A stretch of 64,000 bases of DNA from Aquificota bacterium (GTDB lineage: Bacteria > Aquificota > Aquificia > Aquificales > Aquificaceae): positions 39,809-103,808 of the forward strand of contig JAADEH010000009.1 in the NCBI GenBank assembly GCA_013153495.1, written 5' to 3'. The translations under genes and the position numbers were made by a program. The notes under the pieces were generated by a model. It saw only the letters and a list, made by a program, of their open reading frames with translations, made no database searches and was not told the origin of the DNA. This document shows positions 19,239-28,878 of the stretch, in pieces (the first letter of the stretch is position 1; each line of letters opens with the position of its first letter).

Positions 19239-19835
19239 TTATTTTAAAGCCTCGTGCACCCTTCCGACTATCTCTTCTGAAGGCTTTAGGGTCTTCTTGC
19301 CCGGTTCCCACTTGGCAGGACAGGCTTCGTCAGGGTGGCTCATCAGATAAACGTTTGCCTTCATCTTCCTAACAAGCTCTTCGGCATTCCTGCCTACGTT
19401 GTAGAAGTTAATTTCCGAACCTACAAGGACCCCTTCGGGGTTTATTATGAAAGTTCCTCTCAGAGCCAAACCTGTGTTCTCGTCGTAAACGCCGAACATC
19501 CTCGACACTTTACCCGTCGGGTCCGCCCCCATAGGATACTTAACCTTTTCCAAGAGCTTCTCCGTTTGTTGCCAAGCCAAGTGAACGTATTTCGTGTCGG
19601 TGGACACGGAAATAACCTCCGCCCCGAGCTGAACAAGCTCGTCGTAGTGCTCTGCGAGGTCCGCAAGCTCGGTGGGACACACGAAGGTAAAATCCGCAGG
19701 ATAGAAGAACAGTATCAGCCACTTCCTCTCCCTTATAAAATCCTCCAGCGAGACCTTACCGAAGGTTCCCGTTTTGGGGTCGTAAACCTCCATCTCGAAG
19801 TTGGGGACCTTCTGCCCTACCGTTACCGCTTCCAT
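19239..19835 (-). CDS. ahpC: 2-Cys peroxiredoxin (AhpC/TSA family)
   Basis: A 198-aa typical 2-Cys peroxiredoxin. The peroxidatic Cys53 is in FTFVCPTEL and the resolving Cys172 in DEACPAKW. It reduces hydrogen and organic peroxides using thioredoxin or a similar donor, presumably supplied through the neighbouring TrxB-like protein. AAGGAGGTAG precedes the ATG, and a good promoter lies just upstream. Confidence 0.95.
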   Translation of the reverse strand: MEAVTVGQKVPNFEMEVYDPKTGTFGKVSLEDFIRERKWLILFFYPADFTFVCPTELADLAEHYDELVQLGAEVISVSTDTKYVHLAWQQTEKLLEKVKYPMGADPTGKVSRMFGVYDENTGLALRGTFIINPEGVLVGSEINFYNVGRNAEELVRKMKANVYLMSHPDEACPAKWEPGKKTLKPSEEIVGRVHEALK

Positions 19836-19864
19836 CCTTCTACCTCCTTTTCGGTTTTCATTTA

Positions 19865-19898
19865 TTGAAAATTATTATTAATTACAAAAATTTGTCAA
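19865..19898 (-). promoter_or_regulatory. ahpC promoter with overlapping imperfect palindrome
   Basis: On the minus strand, TTGACA (19893-19898), a 16-nt spacer and AATAAT (19871-19876). A 23-bp imperfect palindrome with arms TTG.AAT and ATT.CAA (8 of 11 pairs match) spans 19865-19887, covering the -10. The AT-rich form recalls Fur/PerR-type boxes, but the match is loose. Promoter fairly likely, operator speculative. Confidence 0.5.
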
Positions 19899-19909
19899 TA
19901 TGATTAACA

Positions 19910-21439
19910 TCATTCCTGCAAGGAATTTATATGCACGACCGTATCCCTCCTGAAGACCTCCCTTTCGTGGGGAAAGTCCGCTCTAAAGTGAACCCCCCTG
20001 CTCTCCTCTCTCATGATAGCACCCTTCACAGTCGAAAAAGCCACGAGGAGAAGGTCCAGAAGTTGCCTGTTCTTTAGGTCTCTTTTCCAGGTATGAGCTT
20101 CCTTGAGCCAAGAGGTTATCCTATGGCTCGCCTTGAGCAGACCCTCTTTATTCCTCTCAAGCCCTACCTTATCCCACATGAGTTCCCGAAGGCTGTCAAA
20201 GGAGAAGGAAGGGTTCTCATACCCTTCAGCCCTGTTCCTGAAGTGAATCTTAGAAGTTTTCACGAATTTGGCATCTATGTATATCCTGTATGCGGTTCTG
20301 TATCCGAAAACCACGCCCTCTAAGAGGGAGTTGGAAGCGAGTCGGTTGGCACCGTGAACTCCCGTGCAGGCACACTCTCCCACCGCATACAGACCCTCAA
20401 AGGAAGTCTTTCCGAAACTGTCCACCTCAAGTCCGCCTATGTAGTAGTGAGCTGCCGGAACAACGGGAACGGGTTCCTCTTCGGGATTTATACCCTTCTC
20501 CCTCAAGAAGCTGAGTATGGTAGGAAACCTCTCCTCAAGCTTTACTCCTTTGTTAAGTATGGGCTTAAGGTCTAAGAAAACTCTCCTGCCTTGCTTCAAA
20601 ACGTTGTATATAGCCCTTGCCACCACATCCCTGGGTTGAAGCTCATCTACGAACCTGTTTCCCCTATCGTCTATTAAATGTGCACCTTCTCCCCTAACAG
20701 CCTCCGAAATCAACAGGTTTGTGCCCTCCAGCACCGTGGGATGAAACTGAACGAACTCAGGGTTTTTTATGGGAACTCCCGCCCTGAAAGCCAGCCCTAT
20801 GCCGTCCCCCCTCACCTTCGAGGGGTTTGAAGTGTGGAAAAACATGGAAGCCGCTCCGCCAGTGGCAAGAACGAGAATTCCTGTTCTAATAAAGCGTAGC
20901 TTTCCTTCCCACGAATAAAGGACCCCCTGAACTCTGTCCTCTCCCAGAACTTCCTGAAGCTCACCCTCAATTATGGGAATTTTCAACTCCCGGACTTTTC
21001 TTAAAAGCTTTGTGTATATCTCCCTACCCGTGTAGTCTTTTACTTTTAGAACTCGAGGAAAGGAATGACCACCTTCGGTGGTGGTAGAGTAAAAGTCCCC
21101 CTCCCTATCGAAATTGACTCCCCACCTTTCCAAATCCGCAATTCTCAGAACACCCTCACTCACGAGTATGTGGGTATTAGTTTCGTCGTTTAGATACCTG
21201 CCTGCCCTTATTGTATCGAGAAAGTGAGCGTAGGGACTGTCCGCAGGGTGAACCGCCCCAGCTATACCACCCTGTGAGTAGTAGGTGTTTCCTATCCCCC
21301 TCGTCAGAATTACGGGGTCAAGTCCGAGGTCCCTTAGGACTATAGCTGTCGTTAGCCCTCCTATACCGCTACCGCAAATGAGAACCTGAGCTTCCTCTTC
21401 GGGTATTTTTCGTGTGTCAAACTCCAGAAAGTGCCTCAT
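19910..21439 (-). CDS. nadB: L-aspartate oxidase
   Basis: A flavoenzyme of ~509 aa that oxidises L-aspartate to iminoaspartate for NAD synthesis. FAD motif [17 protein letters not shown] is near the N-terminus. Succinate dehydrogenase-family residues occur in [26 protein letters not shown] and RDVVARAI, and [18 protein letters not shown] is near the C-terminal FAD site. I chose ATG 21439 (MRHFLEF); an in-frame TTG lies 6 codons earlier. Both lie inside the end of yvcK, so translation is probably coupled. Confidence 0.94.
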   Translation of the reverse strand: MRHFLEFDTRKIPEEEAQVLICGSGIGGLTTAIVLRDLGLDPVILTRGIGNTYYSQGGIAGAVHPADSPYAHFLDTIRAGRYLNDETNTHILVSEGVLRIADLERWGVNFDREGDFYSTTTEGGHSFPRVLKVKDYTGREIYTKLLRKVRELKIPIIEGELQEVLGEDRVQGVLYSWEGKLRFIRTGILVLATGGAASMFFHTSNPSKVRGDGIGLAFRAGVPIKNPEFVQFHPTVLEGTNLLISEAVRGEGAHLIDDRGNRFVDELQPRDVVARAIYNVLKQGRRVFLDLKPILNKGVKLEERFPTILSFLREKGINPEEEPVPVVPAAHYYIGGLEVDSFGKTSFEGLYAVGECACTGVHGANRLASNSLLEGVVFGYRTAYRIYIDAKFVKTSKIHFRNRAEGYENPSFSFDSLRELMWDKVGLERNKEGLLKASHRITSWLKEAHTWKRDLKNRQLLDLLLVAFSTVKGAIMREESRGVHFRADFPHEREVFRRDTVVHINSLQE

Positions 21440-22397
21440 TACGGACAATTTTAACAATCAGGTCGGTCAACCTATCGGGGTCGTGTCGCACGTAGGAGTT
21501 TTTATCCCCTATCAAGTCCTCAGCGTAAACGGATATACCCTCTTTAGCTATCTTTGCTATGTCGGGGACAACCGGTTCCTGTCCTTGTTCCAAATACTTG
21601 TGCAAAATGTCGTTGGGTGGCATCTTGGTGTTTATAATGACCGCATCGACCCTATCGAGTCCCGAGAAGTTTAAAAAGGTTCTCAGGTGGTCGTAGGCAG
21701 TAAATCCGTCCGTCTCACCCGGCTGGGTCATTGCGTTTACTATGAAAACCCTATAAGCGGAACTTCTCTTTACCGCATCCCTTATGTCCTTTATGAGCAG
21801 GTTGGGAATAATGCTGGTAAACAAACTCCCGGGACCGAACAGAATTATGTCTGCGGTTTCTATAGACGCTATGGCTTCTATGGGTGCCTTTGCCTCCTTG
21901 GGTTCAATCCATATATCCTCTATCTTTGCCACCCTCTTCTTACCGTATTCGGTTATCTCCTCTTCACCCTCTACTACCTTTCCGTCGTTGAATTTGGCAA
22001 CGAGGTGAACGTTTTCAACGGTAGAGGGGACTATGTCTCCCTTGGTTCTGAGTATTTGAGAGGTGAGCTTGACCGCTTCAAGAAAGTTACCGGTTATGTC
22101 CGTAAGAGCGGTTAAAAAGAGGTTTCCAAAGGCATGCCCGTCAAGTCCGTCTCCTTTGAACCTGTATTGGAAAAGTTCCTGCATAATGTCCTCGCTCTCA
22201 GAAAGGGCAACTATGCAGTTTCTTATGTCTCCCGGTGCGGGGATTTGGTAAATTTTGCGTAGTCTTCCCGTGCTACCTCCGCTATCCGCAACGGTAACTA
22301 TTGCGGTAAGTTCCTTTATGGTATTCCCCACTTCTTTCTTTAAACCCTTTAGCAAAGTTGATAGTCCCGTTCCCCCACCGACCGCAACAGCTTTCAT
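21417..22397 (-). CDS. yvcK: YvcK/CofD-like protein (gluconeogenesis factor family)
   Basis: A 326-aa protein with the YvcK signatures [27 protein letters not shown] and [15 protein letters not shown]. Relatives in Bacillus are needed for growth on gluconeogenic carbon sources and bind UDP-sugars. Exact biochemistry is unresolved. It overlaps the RlmN-like gene upstream (4 bp) and nadB downstream (about 20 bp). Confidence 0.9.
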   Translation of the reverse strand: MKAVAVGGGTGLSTLLKGLKKEVGNTIKELTAIVTVADSGGSTGRLRKIYQIPAPGDIRNCIVALSESEDIMQELFQYRFKGDGLDGHAFGNLFLTALTDITGNFLEAVKLTSQILRTKGDIVPSTVENVHLVAKFNDGKVVEGEEEITEYGKKRVAKIEDIWIEPKEAKAPIEAIASIETADIILFGPGSLFTSIIPNLLIKDIRDAVKRSSAYRVFIVNAMTQPGETDGFTAYDHLRTFLNFSGLDRVDAVIINTKMPPNDILHKYLEQGQEPVVPDIAKIAKEGISVYAEDLIGDKNSYVRHDPDRLTDLIVKIVRNEALSGV

Positions 22398-23218
22398 GTC
22401 TTGACCTCCTTACCTTTTGTATCGGCAATTATATCCACAGTCAAAGTTCCACACCCACCCACCTTATCCTTTCTGAACCTCGTCGATAGGGTAACCCTCA
22501 CTCCCATAGAACGTAGGAGTAAAAAAGCGTTTTCGTATTCTTCGGGAGAGGGTGGTTCGTAGTCTCCCACCTGGTTGTAGTAGAGGAGGGTTATACCCAC
22601 GTCGAGTTCCTTTGCGAGTTTTCCGAGCCGGGTTAGCTCTTCGGGAGAGTCGTTGACCTTTTTCAAAAGCAGGTAGGCAAGGCTTATCTTTCTCCTTTTC
22701 TTTTTCGTCAAAGAGGGCAGTTTCTTGCGCAGGGCTGATATTAGGTGCTTCAAACTTCCCGCATAGGGGAGGAGAAGTTTTCTCTTCCGTTCGCTTAGTG
22801 AGTGTATGGAGATGGTAACTCCGTTGTGGGGCATGTCCAGGAGCGTAAGAAGGTTGGAGACGGGAAAGCCCGTGGTGTAAAAGGAGACCTTAAGACCTTC
22901 CCTTTTAAGTTTCAGGAAGGCGGACAGAACGTTTTTAAAGTTTGCTAAAGGTTCTCCTATGCCTGCGACCGCTATGCGCTTTATTGGGAACAGCTCCTTT
23001 GCGAGAAGGTATTGGGAAAGTATCTCTTCTTCCGATAGATTTCTGATGAGTCCTTCCCTCCCGGAGGCGCAGAAGCTACACCTGACACCGCAACCAACCT
23101 GGGTCGATATGCACAGGGTGTCTCCTCGGTAATGAACTGCTTCCACCGCGAAGCGGTCTTTTAATTCAAAAATAAGTAATTTGTTCAGGTCTCCCTCAAT
23201 TACTCGTAGCAATCTCAT
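22394..23218 (-). CDS. RlmN/Cfr-like radical SAM protein, short form
   Basis: A 274-aa radical SAM protein. The cluster motif is CGVRCSFC (Cys43/47/50). Both cysteines used by RlmN for methyl transfer have counterparts: Cys36 in TLCISTQVGC and Cys256 in GGCGTLTV. GIGEPLANF and SIHSL also match RlmN (GMGEPL, SLHA). RlmN methylates A2503 of 23S rRNA and A37 of tRNAs. At 274 aa it is much shorter than usual RlmN (~350 aa) because the N-terminal HhH-like domain is nearly absent. The substrate could differ. Confidence 0.78.
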   Translation of the reverse strand: MRLLRVIEGDLNKLLIFELKDRFAVEAVHYRGDTLCISTQVGCGVRCSFCASGREGLIRNLSEEEILSQYLLAKELFPIKRIAVAGIGEPLANFKNVLSAFLKLKREGLKVSFYTTGFPVSNLLTLLDMPHNGVTISIHSLSERKRKLLLPYAGSLKHLISALRKKLPSLTKKKRRKISLAYLLLKKVNDSPEELTRLGKLAKELDVGITLLYYNQVGDYEPPSPEEYENAFLLLRSMGVRVTLSTRFRKDKVGGCGTLTVDIIADTKGKEVKT

Positions 23219-24074
23219 AGCTCAGCTTTTCTTCCACCGCTCTCCTGCAACATCCCCCGCATTCCTGACAACCTCTGAGAGCCTTTTCGTATCCTTTGGG
23301 TAGGACTTCCTCAAGGTTGAACTCTTTGGTTCTGTCCTCGAAGGCTATTGCGACTGTGTTCCTTATGGGGTCAACCTCCACGAGTTTGCCTACCTTGTGG
23401 TCTATGCATATTTCCGTTCCCTTTTCGGGGAGTATGTGCTTGACGAGGTAGTTGTCCTTTTCAAAAGCCATACAGCAGACGAGTCTTCCGCAGGGACCGG
23501 TGAATTTGGAAGGTGAGAGGGGAAGGTTTTGCTCTTCTATGTCTCTCAGGGATATAGAGTCGAACTTTTCCATAAAGCGCATACAGCAGGGGACTTCTCC
23601 GCACAGCCCTATCCAGCCGAGTATCTGAACAGCGTCTCTGACTCCCACCTGCCTCATCTCTATCCTTTTGCGGAAAATTTTGGCAAGCTCCCGAACCAGC
23701 TTTCTGAAGTCCACCCTCTCCTCTGCAGTGTAATAGAAGAATATCTTTTTGGAGTTGAGGGGTATGTAGGCTTTGAGCAGGTGCATCTCAAGTCCCTGCT
23801 CCTTTATCTTGTCTTTGCAGGTTTTGAATGCTTTCTTGCTCTCTTCTATGTTGCGGTTGAATATTCTGAGGTCTTCTTCAGTTGCCTTTCTGAGAAACTT
23901 GAACCTGAGTTCCGAGGGAGTATCTTCTTTCGATACTCCCAAGACCTTCACTACGTCTTCCCCCTTTTCTTCGCTCTCTATTACAACAACGTCGTCCCTT
24001 TGCAGGTCTTCTTCGCAGTCCTCCAAGACACCTATCTTGTTCGTGTCGAGGCTTCTGACCTTTATGTAATTCAT
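23196..24074 (-). CDS. PSP1-domain protein, RicT/YaaT family
   Basis: A 292-aa protein with the cysteine-rich YaaT signature: GWIGLCGEVPCCMRF and SKFTGPCGRLVCCMAFE. A second cluster ends the protein (CQECGGCC). In Bacillus, RicT belongs to a Fe-S-binding complex affecting RNA processing; its gene lies beside holB there as it does here. The extra C-terminal CxxCxxCC suggests additional Fe-S or zinc binding. It overlaps the RlmN-like gene by 23 bp. Confidence 0.88.
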   Translation of the reverse strand: MNYIKVRSLDTNKIGVLEDCEEDLQRDDVVVIESEEKGEDVVKVLGVSKEDTPSELRFKFLRKATEEDLRIFNRNIEESKKAFKTCKDKIKEQGLEMHLLKAYIPLNSKKIFFYYTAEERVDFRKLVRELAKIFRKRIEMRQVGVRDAVQILGWIGLCGEVPCCMRFMEKFDSISLRDIEEQNLPLSPSKFTGPCGRLVCCMAFEKDNYLVKHILPEKGTEICIDHKVGKLVEVDPIRNTVAIAFEDRTKEFNLEEVLPKGYEKALRGCQECGGCCRRAVEEKLSYEIATSN

Positions 24075-24080
24075 AGCTTT

Positions 24081-25028
24081 TCACCTCCACAAAGCGTAAA
24101 GGGATAAAATGCCGAGGCTGAACTTTAAGCCTCTTCCAAGACCACTCCTAAGCTCACCGAGCCTTCCCAAAACCATCTCAAATTTATCATAATTTAATCC
24201 TTTTTTTAAAAAGGTCTCCTCAAGGTGCCTCTCTAATAAATCTAAGAATAATTCCTTGTCCTCTTCGGCAAGTTTGTCTATCTTTTGGGATACTTCGTAA
24301 ACCTTTGCAGGGTCGAGGGTCAGAAAGTTGTCCACCAGTTGGATAACCTCTTTCTTTTCTTTGAGCTTGAGGGCGAGGGTGTAGCTCCCAGCAGAGCTTT
24401 CGTATAAGTCTTTATTTTCTTCTCCCAAGAGCTTGTAGAAGGCTTCCTCCTCGAGGGGTTTGAACTCCACCTGCTGGGTTCTGGAGAGTATAGTTTGAAG
24501 TAGTTGTTCCTTTCCCTGAGCGGTGAGTATAAAGTGGGTGTCGTGGGGTGGTTCCTCGAGAACTTTTAGAAGTGCGTTTGCGGACTCTCTGGTCATAGTC
24601 TGAGCTTTGTCTATTATTATGAGCTTCCTATGGGATAGGGCGGGTTTTATGTAGGCAAACTCCTTAACCGCTCTTACTTGGTCTATTTTTATGGAACTTC
24701 CGAGAGGTGGGACGAATATAAAGTCGGGGTGCTCTCCGGAAAGGTAGAGGAAAACCTTCTTGCCGTCTTTTTCCTCGTAACGGGACAGTCCCTCCCAATC
24801 TCCCGACAGGACTTTTTCTTTTATCTTTTCAAACTCTTTGCAGGAAAGGCACTCTCCGCATCCCCAAGCTTCCTTTTTGAGACAGAGAATTCCCTTACCG
24901 AAATTGAGTGCGGTCAGGGTTTTACCCACACCCGGCGGTCCGTAAAAGAGCAGAGCGTTCGGTATCCTGTCCTTTGCGTGTAGCTTTTCCAGAAACCCTT
25001 TTACACTACTTTGGTTCAGAAGCTTCAT
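24081..25028 (-). CDS. holB: DNA polymerase III subunit delta'
   Basis: A 315-aa AAA+ clamp-loader subunit. Walker A is GPPGVGKT (~30-37), zinc cysteines are 49, 57, 60 and 63, and sensor region SANALLKVLEEPP is present. The Walker A lysine is intact, unlike E. coli delta'. It lies between serA (7-bp gap) and ricT. Confidence 0.92.
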   Translation of the reverse strand: MKLLNQSSVKGFLEKLHAKDRIPNALLFYGPPGVGKTLTALNFGKGILCLKKEAWGCGECLSCKEFEKIKEKVLSGDWEGLSRYEEKDGKKVFLYLSGEHPDFIFVPPLGSSIKIDQVRAVKEFAYIKPALSHRKLIIIDKAQTMTRESANALLKVLEEPPHDTHFILTAQGKEQLLQTILSRTQQVEFKPLEEEAFYKLLGEENKDLYESSAGSYTLALKLKEKKEVIQLVDNFLTLDPAKVYEVSQKIDKLAEEDKELFLDLLERHLEETFLKKGLNYDKFEMVLGRLGELRSGLGRGLKFSLGILSLYALWR

Positions 25029-25035
25029 TCTCCAA

Positions 25036-26628
25036 TCAAAGAACTACCTGTTTGACGAAGAGAATTTCAGGTATGCTTTTGAGGTCTTCTATGACGTGTT
25101 GGGGAACTTCGTCGTCGAGGTTGAGTATTCCGAGAGCTATTCCTCCCTTCTTTTCCCTTCCGAGCCTGAAACCTGCTATGTTGACGCTGGCACTTCCGAG
25201 AATAGAGCCTATCTTGCCTATAACTCCGGGAACATCTTTATTTTCAAATACTAAAAGTATTCCTTCGGGTTCTATGTCCACTCGGTATTTGTCTATTTGG
25301 ACTATTCGGAGAAGCTGTCCCTCGAGCACCGTTCCTGCCACTATCTTCTCGGTTCCGTTGGAACGAACCACAACCTTTATGTAGTGCTTGAAGTCGGGGG
25401 TGTCCTCGGAAGAAAGTTCTTCAACCTTTATGCCCCTGTCCTTTGCCACATAGGTGGCATTTATTATGTTCACGGGAAAGTCAACCACCTCCTCGAGAAT
25501 TCCCTTCAGAACCGCTGCGGATATGGGGTGGAAGTGTTCCGATATGTCTCCCCTGACCTCTATGTGAACCTCCCTTATGCCTTCCTCTGCCCACTGAACT
25601 ATGAACCTCCCCATCTTCTGGGCAAGGTCGAGGTGGGGTTTTATGAGGGTTAAAACCGACAGGTCGGGGAAGGGTGCGTTCACCACATACTCGGGAGATT
25701 TACCTTTTAAAGCCTTTATAACCTGCTGAGCGACTATGACAGCCACATTTTCCTGGGATTCGTAAGTGTTTGCTCCTATGTGGGGTGAGAGGGAGACATT
25801 TTCGAACTTCCTGAGTTTGTCTATGAACTCGGGTGGTGGGGGTTCTTTGGAGTAAACGTCGAGGGCAACACCTCTCACTTTACCGCTTTTTAGGTTTTCT
25901 ATCAGAGCGTCCTCGTTTATTATCCCTCCTCTGGCACAGTTGACTATGTAAACTCCTTCCTTCATTATGTTGAATTCCTCTTCCGCTATCATGTTTTTGG
26001 TTTCGTGGGTGAGGGGTGCGTGGATTGTAAGGATATCAATCTCTTTTAACATGTCGTGAAGGTTGTCCACGAGTTTAACTCCGAGCCTGTCTGCCTTTTC
26101 ACGGGGAATGTAGGGGTCGTAGGCTAATACTTTCATACCGAAGGCTTTCGCCCTTATGGCTACCTGAGAACCTATGTTCCCGAGACCTATTATCCCGAGG
26201 GTTTTTCCGTAAAGCTCCGTTCCCATGAACTTTTTTCTGTCCCACCTGTGTTCCAATATGGATTCGTGGGCTTTGTGTCCGTTCCTGAGTATGGTGAGCA
26301 TGTGCATTAGCGTCAGCTCGGTTGCCCCTATGGTGTTAGCTCCCGGGGTGTTTACGACGAGAATTCCCCTTTTGGTTGCCTCTTCTATGTCCACGTTGTC
26401 AACACCGACTCCCGCTCTTCCGACCACTTTGAGTTTTTCCGCTCTGTCCAATAGCTCCTTGGTTACGGGGGTTCTGCTTCGGGTTATGATGCAGTCGAAG
26501 TCCTTAACTATCTCTAATAGCTCTTCAAAGGGTATCTCGGGTTCGTTATAGACCTCTATGTCCGGCTCCTTCTGGAGAAGCTCTATTCCTTTGGGAGCTA
26601 TGGGGTCGGTGATTAAAACTTTGTGCAA
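25036..26628 (-). CDS. serA: D-3-phosphoglycerate dehydrogenase, long form with ACT domain
   Basis: A 530-aa enzyme catalysing the first step of serine synthesis. NAD-binding Rossmann motif GLGNIGSQVAIRAKAFG is followed by RGGIINEDAL and SPHIGANTYESQ with the catalytic His. The regulatory half has an intervening domain and a C-terminal ACT domain (VFENKDVPGVIGKIGSIL, ~460-530), suggesting feedback by serine. The start is TTG 26628 with GGAGG upstream. First gene of the serA-holB-ricT-rlmN-like-yvcK-nadB operon. Confidence 0.95.
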   Translation of the reverse strand: MHKVLITDPIAPKGIELLQKEPDIEVYNEPEIPFEELLEIVKDFDCIITRSRTPVTKELLDRAEKLKVVGRAGVGVDNVDIEEATKRGILVVNTPGANTIGATELTLMHMLTILRNGHKAHESILEHRWDRKKFMGTELYGKTLGIIGLGNIGSQVAIRAKAFGMKVLAYDPYIPREKADRLGVKLVDNLHDMLKEIDILTIHAPLTHETKNMIAEEEFNIMKEGVYIVNCARGGIINEDALIENLKSGKVRGVALDVYSKEPPPPEFIDKLRKFENVSLSPHIGANTYESQENVAVIVAQQVIKALKGKSPEYVVNAPFPDLSVLTLIKPHLDLAQKMGRFIVQWAEEGIREVHIEVRGDISEHFHPISAAVLKGILEEVVDFPVNIINATYVAKDRGIKVEELSSEDTPDFKHYIKVVVRSNGTEKIVAGTVLEGQLLRIVQIDKYRVDIEPEGILLVFENKDVPGVIGKIGSILGSASVNIAGFRLGREKKGGIALGILNLDDEVPQHVIEDLKSIPEILFVKQVVL

Positions 26629-26675
26629 TTCCTTTCCTCCAAAAGGGTGTTGGGAAAATAATTATATATCAATCC

Positions 26676-28733
26676 TCATTTGCTCTCGTCCCTGTGGAGT
26701 AAAAGGGTGTTGGCTACAACGCTCACCGAAGACAGAGCCATCATCAGCCCCGCTATTTCCGGCTTGAGGTATATCCCCGCACCGTAGAAAATCCCGGAAG
26801 CGACCGGTATTCCTACGAGGTTGTAGATAAATGCCCAGAAGAGGTTCTGTTTTATTTTGGAGTTAACTCTTTTTCCGAGACGGAAGGCTTGCGGAAGGAC
26901 TTCTATACCTCTGAGGAGCACCACATCTCCCACTTGCTTGGTTATGTCCGTTCCGTGGGGAACCGCAAAGGACAAGTCTGCCTGAGCGAGAGCGGGAGCG
27001 TCGTTGACTCCGTCCCCCACCATTGCTACTTTGTGTCCTTCCCTCTGAAGGGAGAGGATAACCTCCTTTTTATCTTCGGGCTTGACCTGGGCTATGAAGT
27101 CGTCAAACTCGAGTTCTCGGGCAACTCTGCGGGTCGTTTCTTCCCTGTCTCCCGAGAGGAGAACCGTCTTCAGTCCCATGGATTTGAGGGTTTTTATCAC
27201 GCTGTGTGCCTTTTCGAGAATTGTGTCCTGAAGGTAAAAGACCGCTATAACTTCATCACCTTTGGTGAGGGCTACCTTTTTTAAATCACCTTCCGAAGGA
27301 AGGTCTTTTTCAAACTCTCCTATAAAGTAATCTCCGCATTCCACTCCCTTTCCTACGAGTTCTCTGCAACCTGTGAGCTGAAGGGCTTTAGCTCCCCTGC
27401 TTTTGGCAAAATCCCTTATGGCTTTGGCTATGGGGTGGTTTGAGACCTGCTCGAGGGTCAGGGCTAAGTCGAGGGCTTCGGGTGAGCGGGCTTCAAACTT
27501 GACCACTTTGAACTTACCTTCCGTAACGGTTCCCGTTTTGTCGAAGACCACGATGTCGATTTGGGGGAACACTTCGAGGGAAGAGGGTTTTTTGATGAGT
27601 ATTCCTTTTGTTAGGGCTTTCGATATTCCCACCGCAACCGCAAGGGGGGTGGCTATCCCGAGGGCACAGGGACAGGATATTACGAGAACCGCAAGGGAAA
27701 ACTGCACCGCTTTCTGAAGGTCTCCCGTCTTTAGCATCCAGAGAGCAAAGGTTAGCAGGGATAGGAGTATTACCAGCTGGACGAAGTAATGGGAGACTTT
27801 GTCCGCTATGCGCTGTATTTTGGGCTTGTCCGCAAGGGCTTGTTCCACCATCCTGCTGACTTTTCCGAGATACGAGCTTTCAAAACTCCTTATTGCCTGA
27901 ACCTCTATGAGTCCGTCCTCAACTATGGAACCTCCTACAACTTCGTCCCCTTCCTCTTTCGGTATGGGTCTCGGCTCACCGGTTATCACCGCTTCGGACA
28001 CGTAGGCTCTTCCCTTTAGAACTATTCCGTCAACGGGTATGAGGTCTCCCGTTCTGAGCAGGAGAACATCCCCGGGCATAACTTCACGGACATTCTTTTT
28101 TATTTCTGTATTGTTTTGAAGGACGCTCACCTGAGCGTGCTGGGAACTGAGAAGTTTTTTAAGAAGTTTTAATGTTTTCCGCTTTGCGGTTTCCTCTATG
28201 AACCTACCACCTCGGACGAAGGTTATCAGGAAAGCGTTGGTCTCGAAAAAGGGGCTTCCGGCCAGAAATCCCCAGAAAGCGAGAAGGCTGTATATGTAAG
28301 AGCCGGTAGTTCCGAGGGAGACGAGAACATCCATTCCAGCCACGCCGTTTCTCAGGGAGTTATAAGCACCCTTATAGAACTTCCACCCACCCACGACTTG
28401 AACGAGCGTGGAGAGGAACAACTGAATGTAAATCCCACCGCTGACCTCCACGAACATAAGGAACGCTATTATCAGAGAAGAAATTCCCGAAAAGGCAAGT
28501 ATTATCAGGTCTTTTTTACTATCCTCTTCATCGACAACCCTGTAACCGAGCTGTTGTATGACGAGCTTTATCTCTTCTTCCGAAACTCTATCTTCGTCGA
28601 AGTCAACCTTAACCCTACCGAGTTCGAAGGAAACCTCTACCCTTTTTACGCCTTCCCTTTTCTTCAGAGCTATTTCTATGGTTCTGGCACAGTTGACGCA
28701 GGTCATTCCCTCGACCTTGAATGTCCGCCTCAT
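26676..28733 (-). CDS. copA: Copper-exporting P1B-type ATPase
   Basis: A 685-aa heavy-metal ATPase. One N-terminal HMA domain carries GMTCVNC (Cys12/15). The transmembrane metal site is SCPCALGIATP (Cys354/Cys356). Phosphorylation motif DKTGTVTEG has Asp398, the HP element is NHPIAKAI, and the hinge motif is GDGVNDAPAL. CPC and these motifs point to Cu(I) export. There is no copper chaperone gene beside it and no clear CueR/CsoR box upstream. Confidence 0.93.
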   Translation of the reverse strand: MRRTFKVEGMTCVNCARTIEIALKKREGVKRVEVSFELGRVKVDFDEDRVSEEEIKLVIQQLGYRVVDEEDSKKDLIILAFSGISSLIIAFLMFVEVSGGIYIQLFLSTLVQVVGGWKFYKGAYNSLRNGVAGMDVLVSLGTTGSYIYSLLAFWGFLAGSPFFETNAFLITFVRGGRFIEETAKRKTLKLLKKLLSSQHAQVSVLQNNTEIKKNVREVMPGDVLLLRTGDLIPVDGIVLKGRAYVSEAVITGEPRPIPKEEGDEVVGGSIVEDGLIEVQAIRSFESSYLGKVSRMVEQALADKPKIQRIADKVSHYFVQLVILLSLLTFALWMLKTGDLQKAVQFSLAVLVISCPCALGIATPLAVAVGISKALTKGILIKKPSSLEVFPQIDIVVFDKTGTVTEGKFKVVKFEARSPEALDLALTLEQVSNHPIAKAIRDFAKSRGAKALQLTGCRELVGKGVECGDYFIGEFEKDLPSEGDLKKVALTKGDEVIAVFYLQDTILEKAHSVIKTLKSMGLKTVLLSGDREETTRRVARELEFDDFIAQVKPEDKKEVILSLQREGHKVAMVGDGVNDAPALAQADLSFAVPHGTDITKQVGDVVLLRGIEVLPQAFRLGKRVNSKIKQNLFWAFIYNLVGIPVASGIFYGAGIYLKPEIAGLMMALSSVSVVANTLLLHRDESK

Positions 28734-28859
28734 GCTTTTAAGGGTAAAGCGTCGGAGCTGTTAATACAAGCTCTTAATTTAACGTGAAGATTAAAGGAAG
28801 GTTCTTAAGCTTAGCTAAAATTCATGTAAGATCTAAACATATTCCGCACGGTAGGAATC

Positions 28860-28870
28860 TATAATATAAT
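28860..28870 (+). promoter_or_regulatory. Tandem overlapping TATAAT hexamers before the 336-aa gene
   Basis: TATAAT at 28860-28865 and again at 28865-28870; the second ends 8 nt before the ATG at 28879. There is no Shine-Dalgarno close to the ATG and no good -35, so a leaderless transcript is likely. Confidence 0.4.
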
Positions 28871-28878
28871 CTAACAAC

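Noticed and set aside
28734..28790. Metal-regulator site (inverted repeat GAGCT-N9-AGCTC) upstream of copA
   Set aside because: A five-bp repeat without match to CueR, CsoR or CopY consensus and without a clear adjoining promoter.
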